The translations under genes and the position numbers were made by a program. Source: an uncultured Succinatimonas sp. (GTDB lineage: Bacteria > Pseudomonadota > Gammaproteobacteria > Enterobacterales > Succinivibrionaceae). From it: DNA of 36,435 nucleotides. Positions within the stretch are counted from its first letter, which is position 1; the number at the start of each line of letters is the position of its first letter. Positions 13,361-20,714 of this stretch are shown here, piece by piece. Where the stretch lies: the NCBI GenBank assembly GCA_900317105.1, contig ONFP01000016.1, positions 1 through 36,435 on the forward strand. The letters run 5' to 3'. The notes under the pieces are model-generated. The model searched no databases. It was not told the DNA's origin and saw nothing but the letters and a program-made list of their open reading frames with translations.

Positions 13361-15262
13361 CTACGCAAAATAGCTTACTGTATTGCTATTTTGTGAGTTA
13401 TTTAAATTTTCATTATTCTCTATATGATGATTTTCTGACGCCTCGGCATCGGTTTTACCTCCTGCAAAGATTGTGCCGTTATCAGATTGATTTTCTTCAT
13501 TTTCTTTATGCTGCTTCTGATTCTGTCCGGAATTCTGAGAGAATTCATCCGATGAAGAGCCATTAAATGCCCTTTCCTCATCGTATTCTGCAACTTCAGT
13601 TTTTGCAAAAATACTATTGGATTCGAGCAGATTCTTTAGAACATCAATACCGCTTTCAAGCATTGCACGTGTTCCCGAATGAGAAGCACTGATAGAAATT
13701 TTAGTTATTTCTTCTGCTGATTGAGCATCGATGACAATTCGCATCTTGCCTAAGCCTTCAGGATTCAAGGTCAGATCCAGTGACTTGAGATTTCGAGAAG
13801 ACATCTCCATCACTTTCATTGCTAGCGCTTTAGCATTCTCCTTAAGATCAGATGACATATTCAGCAAATCAAGCTTAGACTGCTCCATAGCAGAAAGATT
13901 GAACTCGCTGGCGTTCTTTGTCATAGAAGCTAGGGCCCCTAAACCATGCTGTCCGGAGTGACTGAACATCGAAGAGCTATTTCCCTGTTCAGAAAAGGAT
14001 TTAGAGAAAAGAGTATCTGTACTGATCCCTACCCCACTCTCTGAGTGCATTCGAGGATTAACTGCAAAGGCATCCACTCTGGCAGATGGCATTTCAGACT
14101 TCAATTCTGACTCCACCGAAGAACCACTAACAACCTTCTGAAGAAGAGCTACGGACTTTTCAAAATTATTCTGAAGACTCTCCTTTTTATTGTCGAGAAT
14201 TGATTCAATCTTGGTCTTTATATCCTCTTTTGCAAGAATTTCATCAAGACTAATGGAAGTCCTAATGCTATCCTCGATTACCTCAAAATCCTTTGCTCCA
14301 AAGTCCTCGGTCATAGAGAACAGAGGCTTTTCAGCATTAACCTTAACAGTGCCGTCAAGTTCTTTAAGCATACTCATTACATCATCAGCAGCAGAGAACG
14401 GCTGAATATCAGGAGAACTTTCGTTGGCGAGGAAGGTCTTTAAGGCCAGAACATCTCCCTTAAGGAACTGCACGGCAGCCTCTTCAAATGCCTTTGAATC
14501 AAAATCCTTCAAAGGATTTGCAGACATCTTGTAAACAAGCTCATTTAAAACCTTTGGATCTACCGTTGTCAGATCAATACCATTTTCCTGTGCAAGCTCA
14601 GACACTTTTGAAAATACATTTAAGTTCTGAATCTTTGCTTCAGGCAGCATTTCAGCATCTGACAATTTCTCTGATACAGACTCAGATTCAGGTCCCACTG
14701 ATTTTGCAGCAATAAGTGAAACCATCTCTGCAGAGGAATTACCATTTTCAGAGTTTATATATTTCTCTTCTGATAACAGAACAGTATCTGATGACTTAAC
14801 TGATTCAGACTGAGCAACTGTCTTCTCTGTTTTTTCTGAAAACTCTGCTTCATTGGAGACATAAGTATCAGCACGAGTTTCCGCTTTAGCAGTCTTCTGC
14901 TCCATGTTTTTGTCAGGATAATCTCTTGTGGAGATAACCTTTTCTTTGTGTGAATTTGAATCTAATCTTATTTCCTCTCTTTTAGACTTTATCTTAGGTG
15001 TGTTTGCTTTTGAATTAAAGCTATCCCTAATATCAGCTGCATTCGAATCTGATCTTTTTCCCTTAACGTCTCTGTTTTGAAGCACTCGCTTCTGAACATG
15101 ATTAGAAGATTCTTTTGATATTCTGTCTGACTGAGAGAAAGAAATATCTTTCAGAATCTTAGAAAAATCTAATCCAGAATTCATGGCAGGCTGATATTTC
15201 AGATTGCCACTTATGGCAACCTTTGCATCTTCAAGTTGATATGAGCTGCTTACTGATTGCAT
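13361..15262 (-). CDS. fliK: Flagellar hook-length control protein FliK
   Basis: Secreted molecular ruler that sets hook length and switches export specificity through FlhB. At 633 residues it is longer than E. coli FliK (405). Residues 1-440 are Ser, Glu and Lys-rich and poorly structured, as expected of the ruler part. The conserved C-terminal Flg_hook domain is visible around 485-560: LKSLDLTLNPEGLGKMRIVID, then ISASHSGTRAMLESGIDVLKNLL. The tail is Asn- and Gln-rich. AAAGGAG lies 8 bases before the ATG. It heads the fliK-R block and has a sigma-54-like promoter about 100 bases upstream. Confidence 0.93.
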   Translation of the reverse strand: MQSVSSSYQLEDAKVAISGNLKYQPAMNSGLDFSKILKDISFSQSDRISKESSNHVQKRVLQNRDVKGKRSDSNAADIRDSFNSKANTPKIKSKREEIRLDSNSHKEKVISTRDYPDKNMEQKTAKAETRADTYVSNEAEFSEKTEKTVAQSESVKSSDTVLLSEEKYINSENGNSSAEMVSLIAAKSVGPESESVSEKLSDAEMLPEAKIQNLNVFSKVSELAQENGIDLTTVDPKVLNELVYKMSANPLKDFDSKAFEEAAVQFLKGDVLALKTFLANESSPDIQPFSAADDVMSMLKELDGTVKVNAEKPLFSMTEDFGAKDFEVIEDSIRTSISLDEILAKEDIKTKIESILDNKKESLQNNFEKSVALLQKVVSGSSVESELKSEMPSARVDAFAVNPRMHSESGVGISTDTLFSKSFSEQGNSSSMFSHSGQHGLGALASMTKNASEFNLSAMEQSKLDLLNMSSDLKENAKALAMKVMEMSSRNLKSLDLTLNPEGLGKMRIVIDAQSAEEITKISISASHSGTRAMLESGIDVLKNLLESNSIFAKTEVAEYDEERAFNGSSSDEFSQNSGQNQKQHKENEENQSDNGTIFAGGKTDAEASENHHIENNENLNNSQNSNTVSYFA

Positions 15263-15364
15263 TCCACATCTCCTTTTTCCATAAATAGTTCCAGGATATT
15301 ACATTTATAATCAAATGGTTATAGATTTTTTTAATCTAAAATCCACAAACCATGACAGCATAAA

Positions 15365-15381
15365 TGCAATTTATCTGCCAA
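15365..15381 (-). promoter_or_regulatory. Sigma-54-type promoter of the fliK-R block
   Basis: On the minus strand the 17 bases read TTGGCAGATAAATTGCA: a -24 TTGGCA and a -12 TTGCA with exactly 10 bases between the invariant GG and GC. It is about 100 bases upstream of the fliK start, as expected for RpoN-dependent flagellar operons of polar-flagellate gammaproteobacteria. Confidence 0.7.
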
Positions 15382-15789
15382 TTTCTAATGGAAAGAAATT
15401 CTGAAGAAAAATTTTTAATAGAAAAAAAGCCACAGAATGAGGAGGATTTATAAATATAAAAAAACTCACCATTTAAGTGCAGCTGCATAATAATTTAAAA
15501 AAATTATGCAATAACACTATTTTTATTTACTGATAAAATCAGGAGTTCCATAGAAATGTATAAAATTTTAGGCAAGAATAAAACAAAAATAGGCATGTAA
15601 AAGTTAAGTAAGATTAGGTATATTTTCTCAAAAATTATACTTATCAGATTTAGGCTAAGCTTTATATGTACGAGAAATCAGGCATACGTAAAGTTAGTTC
15701 TACAAAAAAATATTCAGACATTCTGGAGTACACGGTTGTTACGTTAGCTCTCAGACCGGCTTACAGCTAAGTTTAAAGATCTATCGAAC

Positions 15790-15849
15790 GGAAAACTTTT
15801 TTCACTTTAGGTAGCAGGTCACCTAGGTGCCTCCCCTAATCAGTTTTCC
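15790..15849 (+). other. 60-base imperfect palindrome, leader of the small membrane gene
   Basis: GGAAAAC (15790-15796) pairs with GTTTTCC (15843-15849), TTAGG with CCTAA inside, and the perfect 10-base palindrome CACCTAGGTG at the centre. The outer arm ends 36 bases before the ATG at 15885. A shorter hairpin (15744-15770) lies just upstream. It could be a structured mRNA leader, a small RNA or a protein site. Confidence 0.5.
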
Positions 15850-15884
15850 TTTACAGAGAAATGATAAATTTTAGGATTACTCTA

Positions 15885-16073
15885 ATGAAACCAATATTCA
15901 CAACTCTTGCAATTATTACCTGCGTTGTATTTATTTTTGCATATCTGCTGTTCAATGACAGAATTTTATGGGAAGGCGTTGCAGCCCTGATTTGCCTTGC
16001 TGTCTATGCAGTTTCACCATGTTCACTGTTACTAGATCCTAATGGTGTTCCAAGAATGGATAATGCTGATTAA
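15885..16073 (+). CDS. Small two-helix membrane protein of unknown function
   Basis: A 62-residue protein with two hydrophobic helices, about 3-23 (IFTTLAIITCVVFIFAYLL) and 30-50 (EGVAALICLAVYAVSPCSLLL), and a short polar tail ending NGVPRMDNAD. The in-frame ATG at 15861 has no usable ribosome site; the ATG at 15885 has AGGA 10 bases upstream and is preferred. It is encoded opposite to the flagellar genes and sits between fliJ and fliK, which are usually adjacent. An imperfect palindrome lies in its leader and a weak hairpin follows. I do not recognise the family. It may be a real lineage-specific membrane protein; no flagellar role can be claimed. Confidence 0.6.
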   Translation: MKPIFTTLAIITCVVFIFAYLLFNDRILWEGVAALICLAVYAVSPCSLLLDPNGVPRMDNAD

Positions 16074-16088
16074 TATTGATGAACTTTC

Positions 16089-16127
16089 AGATCAGCTTTA
16101 GCTTCAAAAAAGACTAAAAGCTGATCT
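16089..16127. terminator. Hairpin between the small membrane gene and fliJ (weak terminator)
   Basis: AGATCAGCTTT (16089-16099) and AAAGCTGATCT (16117-16127) form an 11-base perfect stem with a 17-base loop, 15 bases after the stop at 16073. It lies between two convergent genes. T-runs are poor on both sides, so termination strength is uncertain. Confidence 0.5.
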
Positions 16128-16250
16128 TCTATAATTAAGCTCTATCCTCAACTTTTTTTTCAAAGCAAAGTAATCTCAAAAAACACCTTTCGTATAATCA
16201 ACATAATAGTCTTAGAAATTAGAACTTAATTTAATCAGAAATTGAGGCGT

Positions 16251-16703
16251 TTACTTCATCTTTTCAATTAGAAGTCTTGCCTGTTTAGATGAGACAATAT
16301 CGTCACTGAGTTTCTGCTCTGCCTTAGCTTCAAGGCGTTCGCGCTCAAGACGATGCTTTTCTATAAGAGATTCGATGATCTTTCGCTGCTGCTGTTTATC
16401 AAGATAATTGGAACGGGCTCTATTCTCCTGTTCCTGAAGCTTTACAAGACCGGCTTCCTGTCTTTCCTTAATCGTCTCAAGCTTATTAATGAACTGTTGG
16501 TATGCAAGGTAGGTACTCATATCCAGCTGAAACTTGGATTTTGCCTTCATCTCCTCAATATAGATGTTTTCAAATTCCTTTAACTGAGCTATCTGACGTT
16601 CGAAAGAAGCCACATTATTCTGAGCTTCCAGCAGAAGCTCTAAGGCATCATCCTCCTCTCGTTTTCTTAAATCCAGGACAAGATTAAGCGCTTTATCACT
16701 CAT
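16251..16703 (-). CDS. fliJ: Flagellar export chaperone FliJ
   Basis: Soluble component of the flagellar export ATPase complex; FliJ forms the central stalk of the FliI hexamer. The 150-residue sequence is an almost uninterrupted charged coiled coil with the family opening (LNLVLDLRKREEDDALELLLEAQ) and KQQQRKIIESLIEKHRLERERLEAKAEQKLSDD near the C terminus, identified by position and coiled-coil content as much as by sequence. It starts 7 bases after the fliI stop and ends the fliE-J block. Confidence 0.88.
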   Translation of the reverse strand: MSDKALNLVLDLRKREEDDALELLLEAQNNVASFERQIAQLKEFENIYIEEMKAKSKFQLDMSTYLAYQQFINKLETIKERQEAGLVKLQEQENRARSNYLDKQQQRKIIESLIEKHRLERERLEAKAEQKLSDDIVSSKQARLLIEKMK

Positions 16704-16710
16704 AGGCTAT

Positions 16711-18147
16711 CTACTTAACCTTTACAAACTGATTGGCTGCAGGCTGTGCGCCTTTGGATGGTGCAGGAGCTGGTGCCTGCCCCTTCTTGACAGTCAGTGC
16801 ATCAACTCTTTTCTGAGCATCATTGATTAGGATCATGGAGAGCTGTTCAAGCCCCTCTAAAGACTGTTTAAAAGGAACAATCTCCTTCATATCCTGAACT
16901 GTAAACTCATCAATAAAAGGCTTAATCATAATGGCCTGATCAATATTAGGATCAGAACCTTTCTGATAGGCTCCAATCTGAATCAGCTCCTTACTCTGAG
17001 AATACTGAGATACACACTGCCTTATAGTTCTGGCCATAATCATATGCTCTGCAGTAACAACTGCAGGCATAACACGACTTACAGACTTTTCAATATCAAT
17101 TGCAGGAAAGTGACCGGAGTCTGCAAGCTGACGGGATAAAACAATATGACCATCCAGAATAGCACGGGCAGAGTCTGCAATTGGATCCTGAAGATCATCG
17201 CCTTCAACCAGCACAGTGAAAAAAGCTGTAATAGAGCCCTGGCCTTCGCCACCATTCCCGGCGCGCTCAACTAAGGCAGGCATCTTAGCAAACACAGAAG
17301 GAGGATAGCCTTTAGTTGCAGGAGGTTCACCTACAGCCAAGGCAATTTCACGCTGAGCCATAGCATAACGGGTCAGAGAATCAATCATCAGCAGAACATT
17401 GTAGCCCTGATCTCTGAAGTACTCGGCAATAGAAAGCGTTGTTTCACATCCCTTAAGACGCATCAGTGGAGATGCATCTGCCGGAGCTGCCACAACCACT
17501 GCACGAGCTCGACCTTCCTCACCAAGAATATCATCGATAAACTCTTTAACCTCACGGCTACGCTCTCCTATCAGCCCCACAACTACAACATCTGCATTTG
17601 TACCACGGGTCATCATGCCTAAAAGTACTGATTTTCCAACACCTGAACCTGCAAACAGACCAATACGCTGCCCCTGACCTATGGTAAGCATTGAATTTAT
17701 TGCTTTGATGCCTACATCCAGGGGCTTTTTGATTGGACGTCTGGCCATAGGATTAAGCTTTACAGGATTCCATTTGGTTGCGGTTTCAGCTGTAAGCGGC
17801 CCCTTATCATCAATAGGATTACCAAGACCATCAACCACTCTTCCTAAAAGATGAAGCCCATAAGGATAGGAATCAGAACTTGAGATGGGAGTAACCAGAT
17901 CTCCATTCTGAACATCAATAATATCTGTTGTAGGCATCAGATAGGTAGTTTCACCAGAGAAGCCAACCACTTCAGCTAGCATTGGACCACCGTTGGTATC
18001 AATGCGGCATCGCTGGCCTAAGGGAACTTTTATTCCTACTGCTTCCAGGGTAAGGCCTACCACACGAGTAAGTCTTCCAGACAAAACAGGACTCTGCTCG
18101 CGATCTGGAAGGCTTACGGACTGAAGACGAGATAAAAGATTACTCAT
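16711..18147 (-). CDS. fliI: Flagellum-specific export ATPase FliI
   Basis: Hexameric ATPase that loads export substrates. The 478-residue protein is clearly of the F1-beta/SctN family: Walker A GSGVGKS in IGLFAGSGVGKSVLLG, the GLIGERSREVKEF segment, Walker B NVLLMIDSLTRYA, and the AIGEPP-like AVGEPPATKGYPPSVF. The C-terminal ~25 residues are a Pro/Ala-rich tail (GQAPAPAPSKGAQPAANQF) not seen in E. coli FliI. GGGAG lies upstream of the ATG. It follows fliH by 11 bases. Confidence 0.96.
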   Translation of the reverse strand: MSNLLSRLQSVSLPDREQSPVLSGRLTRVVGLTLEAVGIKVPLGQRCRIDTNGGPMLAEVVGFSGETTYLMPTTDIIDVQNGDLVTPISSSDSYPYGLHLLGRVVDGLGNPIDDKGPLTAETATKWNPVKLNPMARRPIKKPLDVGIKAINSMLTIGQGQRIGLFAGSGVGKSVLLGMMTRGTNADVVVVGLIGERSREVKEFIDDILGEEGRARAVVVAAPADASPLMRLKGCETTLSIAEYFRDQGYNVLLMIDSLTRYAMAQREIALAVGEPPATKGYPPSVFAKMPALVERAGNGGEGQGSITAFFTVLVEGDDLQDPIADSARAILDGHIVLSRQLADSGHFPAIDIEKSVSRVMPAVVTAEHMIMARTIRQCVSQYSQSKELIQIGAYQKGSDPNIDQAIMIKPFIDEFTVQDMKEIVPFKQSLEGLEQLSMILINDAQKRVDALTVKKGQAPAPAPSKGAQPAANQFVKVK

Positions 18148-18158
18148 AGTGTCTCCCG

Positions 18159-19580
18159 TTAAGCCCCAGGCTGAACTTCTGCTGTAACTTCAGCTTCCGC
18201 CACAGGATCACTTCCAATAGGAACACCATTTTCATCAACATAGACTCGGTTATTGTTTTCATCAAAGTAATAAAGCTGTCCATCAGGAGACTGATAAACA
18301 GGATGACCAAAATCATCAACATAAGGAGCAGGATCATCTGTCAGTGGAGCCTGCTGTTGCATGGTCTGAGCAAGATTATCCTGATCTAAAGCTTCCTGAG
18401 GTTCCGCAGGAGTAACCTCTGCAGAAGCAGTTGTCTGAGCCTTGCTCTTTAAGACCTCACTTATATCATTAAGATTTCTTGGGGCCAGAGCTTTCTTAGG
18501 CAGTTCATTGTATTCAGGGCAACCATCTATTGATTCACGAAGAGCTGAATCGACACTTGGATAAACCTTTGCAAGGAACTCCTCGAGCAAAGAATCAATT
18601 CTGTCGTTGATTCTCCAGTTTATTTCTGAATTATCATTAACAACTCTGATATCTCCGGAAGAAAGTTTGTCTGATTCTTTTAAATCCCAGCCCTGTTCCT
18701 TAATATAATCATTGCCTATTGCCGCATTTATAACCGCGTAATCCTCAGGATTCAGATAAATCGAAACACCTTTGGTAGCTGAAGGCAGAATAGAGATAGC
18801 CTGCTCAATGCTTTTTTTCAGGAATTCAGCATTTGTATCGATTTCTTTTTTAATAATTACCTTGGCTAATCTTGAAATGATGTAGGCAATTTCATCGGTA
18901 ACCTCCTTGTCAACCTCACGCAGAGGATTTGCAAGGGAATCAGCTAAAAATCTGAAACGCTCAACCTGTTCTAGAACAACCTTCTGACCAGATTCAAGAC
19001 CTTCATCATGGCCCTTTTCAAAGCCATCAGCTTTGCCCTGTTCAAGACCGGAGGCATATCCCTCTTCCTTACCGATAGCAAGACCTTCCACATGGCCCTG
19101 TTTAAGTCCTTCTGTCTTTCCCTCATCAAAGCCAATCTGATAACCTTCATCATGGCCCTGACTCTTTCCTTCCTCATAAGCATCATTTCTGATTTTTTCT
19201 ACTTCTTCAAGAGTGATGCTGGTAATACCGCGGGCCGCACGATCAGCAGCCTCTTCCTCTTCTAAAATCTTGTGAGCATCAAGAATAAGCGCAACTTCTT
19301 CTAGATAATCATTACGCTTCTTTTCAAGCCGCATGAAGGCACGCTTGCGTTCCACCATCTCGACATTCATACCCAGAGCATTGGTTCCGGTCACGAAATC
19401 GTCAGACAGGGTCGGCCAGACTTTAACCTTGTAATTTGAAACCTTAGATGCTGATGTTACAGTAGCAATCTTCTTGTCATAGCGAATATCCACCCTGTTA
19501 GGTTTTTCATTCGCTATGTCAGAGGCATTTGCAACATCGCCTTCGGCTGAGGAGGAGTTCTTCTGAAAAAAATCACTCAT
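18159..19580 (-). CDS. fliH: Flagellar assembly protein FliH with long GxxxG repeat and extra C-terminal repeat
   Basis: Regulator of the FliI ATPase that anchors it to the C-ring. Residues 138-198 hold glycine at every fourth position, 16 in a row (G138, G142 ... G198), the GxxxG repeat known in FliH family proteins. The C-terminal FliH/SctL domain follows at about 205-350 (LAKVIIKKEIDTNAEF, SIYLNPEDYAVI, GDIRVVNDNSEINW). At 473 residues it is about twice the E. coli length (235). The excess is a tail from about 385: Gln/Ala/Pro-rich, then residues 419-455 with four short units rich in D, G, Y and V (DDFGHPVYQ, SPDGQLYYF, DENNNRVYV, DENGVPIG). The role of the tail is unknown. It follows fliG by 18 bases. 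Confidence 0.92.
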   Translation of the reverse strand: MSDFFQKNSSSAEGDVANASDIANEKPNRVDIRYDKKIATVTSASKVSNYKVKVWPTLSDDFVTGTNALGMNVEMVERKRAFMRLEKKRNDYLEEVALILDAHKILEEEEAADRAARGITSITLEEVEKIRNDAYEEGKSQGHDEGYQIGFDEGKTEGLKQGHVEGLAIGKEEGYASGLEQGKADGFEKGHDEGLESGQKVVLEQVERFRFLADSLANPLREVDKEVTDEIAYIISRLAKVIIKKEIDTNAEFLKKSIEQAISILPSATKGVSIYLNPEDYAVINAAIGNDYIKEQGWDLKESDKLSSGDIRVVNDNSEINWRINDRIDSLLEEFLAKVYPSVDSALRESIDGCPEYNELPKKALAPRNLNDISEVLKSKAQTTASAEVTPAEPQEALDQDNLAQTMQQQAPLTDDPAPYVDDFGHPVYQSPDGQLYYFDENNNRVYVDENGVPIGSDPVAEAEVTAEVQPGA

Positions 19581-19598
19581 ATTAGAACAGCCTTAGTA

Positions 19599-20705
19599 TT
19601 AAACAAAGTCACCACCGCCACCACCACGGTTAAGCATAATGGCACCTGAATCGTTAAGTTTTCTTGCAATTGTAAGAATTTCCTTCTGAGCAGCTTCAAC
19701 ATCAGACAGCTTGGTAGGACCCATAGATGCAAGATCTTCCTTCATAGATGCAGCAGCACGAGAAGACATATTCTTGAAGAATTTCTCTTTGAGGCTGTCA
19801 TCTGCTCCCTTAAGAGCCTTCTGAAGAACATCAGAAGGAACATCACGCAGCAGAGTCTGAATAGAACGGTCGTCCACACCACTGAGGTTTTCGAATACGA
19901 ACATAAGATCCTGGATCTGACCACCAATTTCCTTGTCCTGAGACTGAATTGCATTCATCAGCTGAGTCTCGGTTGAGCTGTCTAAGTAGTTCATAATATC
20001 GGCAGCACTCTTCAGACCACCAATCTTGGCTGTCTGAGAACCAGCGGCACCAGCGAACTGTTTTTCCATAATTTCGTTCAACTCCTGCAGAGCTGCTGGC
20101 TGAACCTCTTCTAAGGTTGCAATACGCATGATAAGGTCAAGTCTTACAGTTTCATTAAACTGAGATAGAATTTCTGCAGACTGTTCTGGCTCAAGGTAGG
20201 AAAGCACAATAGTCTGAATCTGAGGATGCTCGTTCTGAATAATGGTTGCCACCTGTCTTGCATCCATCCACTTCAGAGAATCCAGACCACGGGAACCGGT
20301 TCCAAGAGAAATCTGCTCGATAAGATTGTTTGCCTTCTCTGACCCCAGAGCTGAAACCAGAGCATGGCGAACAAAGTCTGAATTTCCAAGACCAAGATTT
20401 GAATGCTTTGTTACTTCCTTGAGGAAAGCCTTGTGAACAGCATTCACCTGATCCTGAGAAAAAGTTGCCATCTCAGACATTCTGATACCAAGCTTCTGAA
20501 CCTGTTTAGGCTCAAGGTTCTTGAAAATCTGAGCAGCATCCTCCTCTGATAAGGACAGCATCAGAAGAACAGCCTTGTCCATTCCGGACATACCCTCCAA
20601 TGCCGTTTTTTCGTCATCAGAGAATTCTAATAGAGCATTCTGACCGCCACCGATGGCTGGCATCGCAGCTGGGGCTGGCGCAGCAGGAACTTTTTCATCT
20701 GACAT
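19599..20705 (-). CDS. fliG: Flagellar motor switch protein FliG
   Basis: Torque-generating C-ring protein linking the FliF ring to FliM and contacting the stators. The 368-residue product has the N-terminal FliF-binding domain after a 35-residue Ala/Pro-rich extension, the EHPQ motif in IIQNEHPQIQTIVLSYL, and the C-terminal charged motor domain (MFVFENLSGVDDRSIQTLLRDV). The C terminus ends in a run of glycines (GGGGGDFV), unusual compared with E. coli. It starts 9 bases after the fliF stop. Confidence 0.96.
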   Translation of the reverse strand: MSDEKVPAAPAPAAMPAIGGGQNALLEFSDDEKTALEGMSGMDKAVLLMLSLSEEDAAQIFKNLEPKQVQKLGIRMSEMATFSQDQVNAVHKAFLKEVTKHSNLGLGNSDFVRHALVSALGSEKANNLIEQISLGTGSRGLDSLKWMDARQVATIIQNEHPQIQTIVLSYLEPEQSAEILSQFNETVRLDLIMRIATLEEVQPAALQELNEIMEKQFAGAAGSQTAKIGGLKSAADIMNYLDSSTETQLMNAIQSQDKEIGGQIQDLMFVFENLSGVDDRSIQTLLRDVPSDVLQKALKGADDSLKEKFFKNMSSRAAASMKEDLASMGPTKLSDVEAAQKEILTIARKLNDSGAIMLNRGGGGGDFV

Positions 20706-20714
20706 AGTACTACC

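Larger units (their letters stand above)
15263..15884. other. 622-base gap between fliK and the small membrane gene, rich in inverted repeats
   Basis: No gene longer than about 14 codons with a ribosome site is visible. On the minus strand it holds the fliK promoter (15365-15381). It also contains an 8-base inverted repeat TGCATAAT/ATTATGCA (15484-15510), a hairpin TTAGCT/AGCTAA (15744-15770) and a larger 60-base imperfect palindrome (15790-15849) just before the small gene at 15885. Base content is more AT-rich than the genes, except the 15740-15850 part. Confidence 0.7.

Noticed and set aside
15555-15599. 14-codon frame with GGAG upstream in the fliK gap
   Set aside because: Too short and Lys/Ile-rich as expected of random AT-rich sequence; no support beyond a ribosome-like site.
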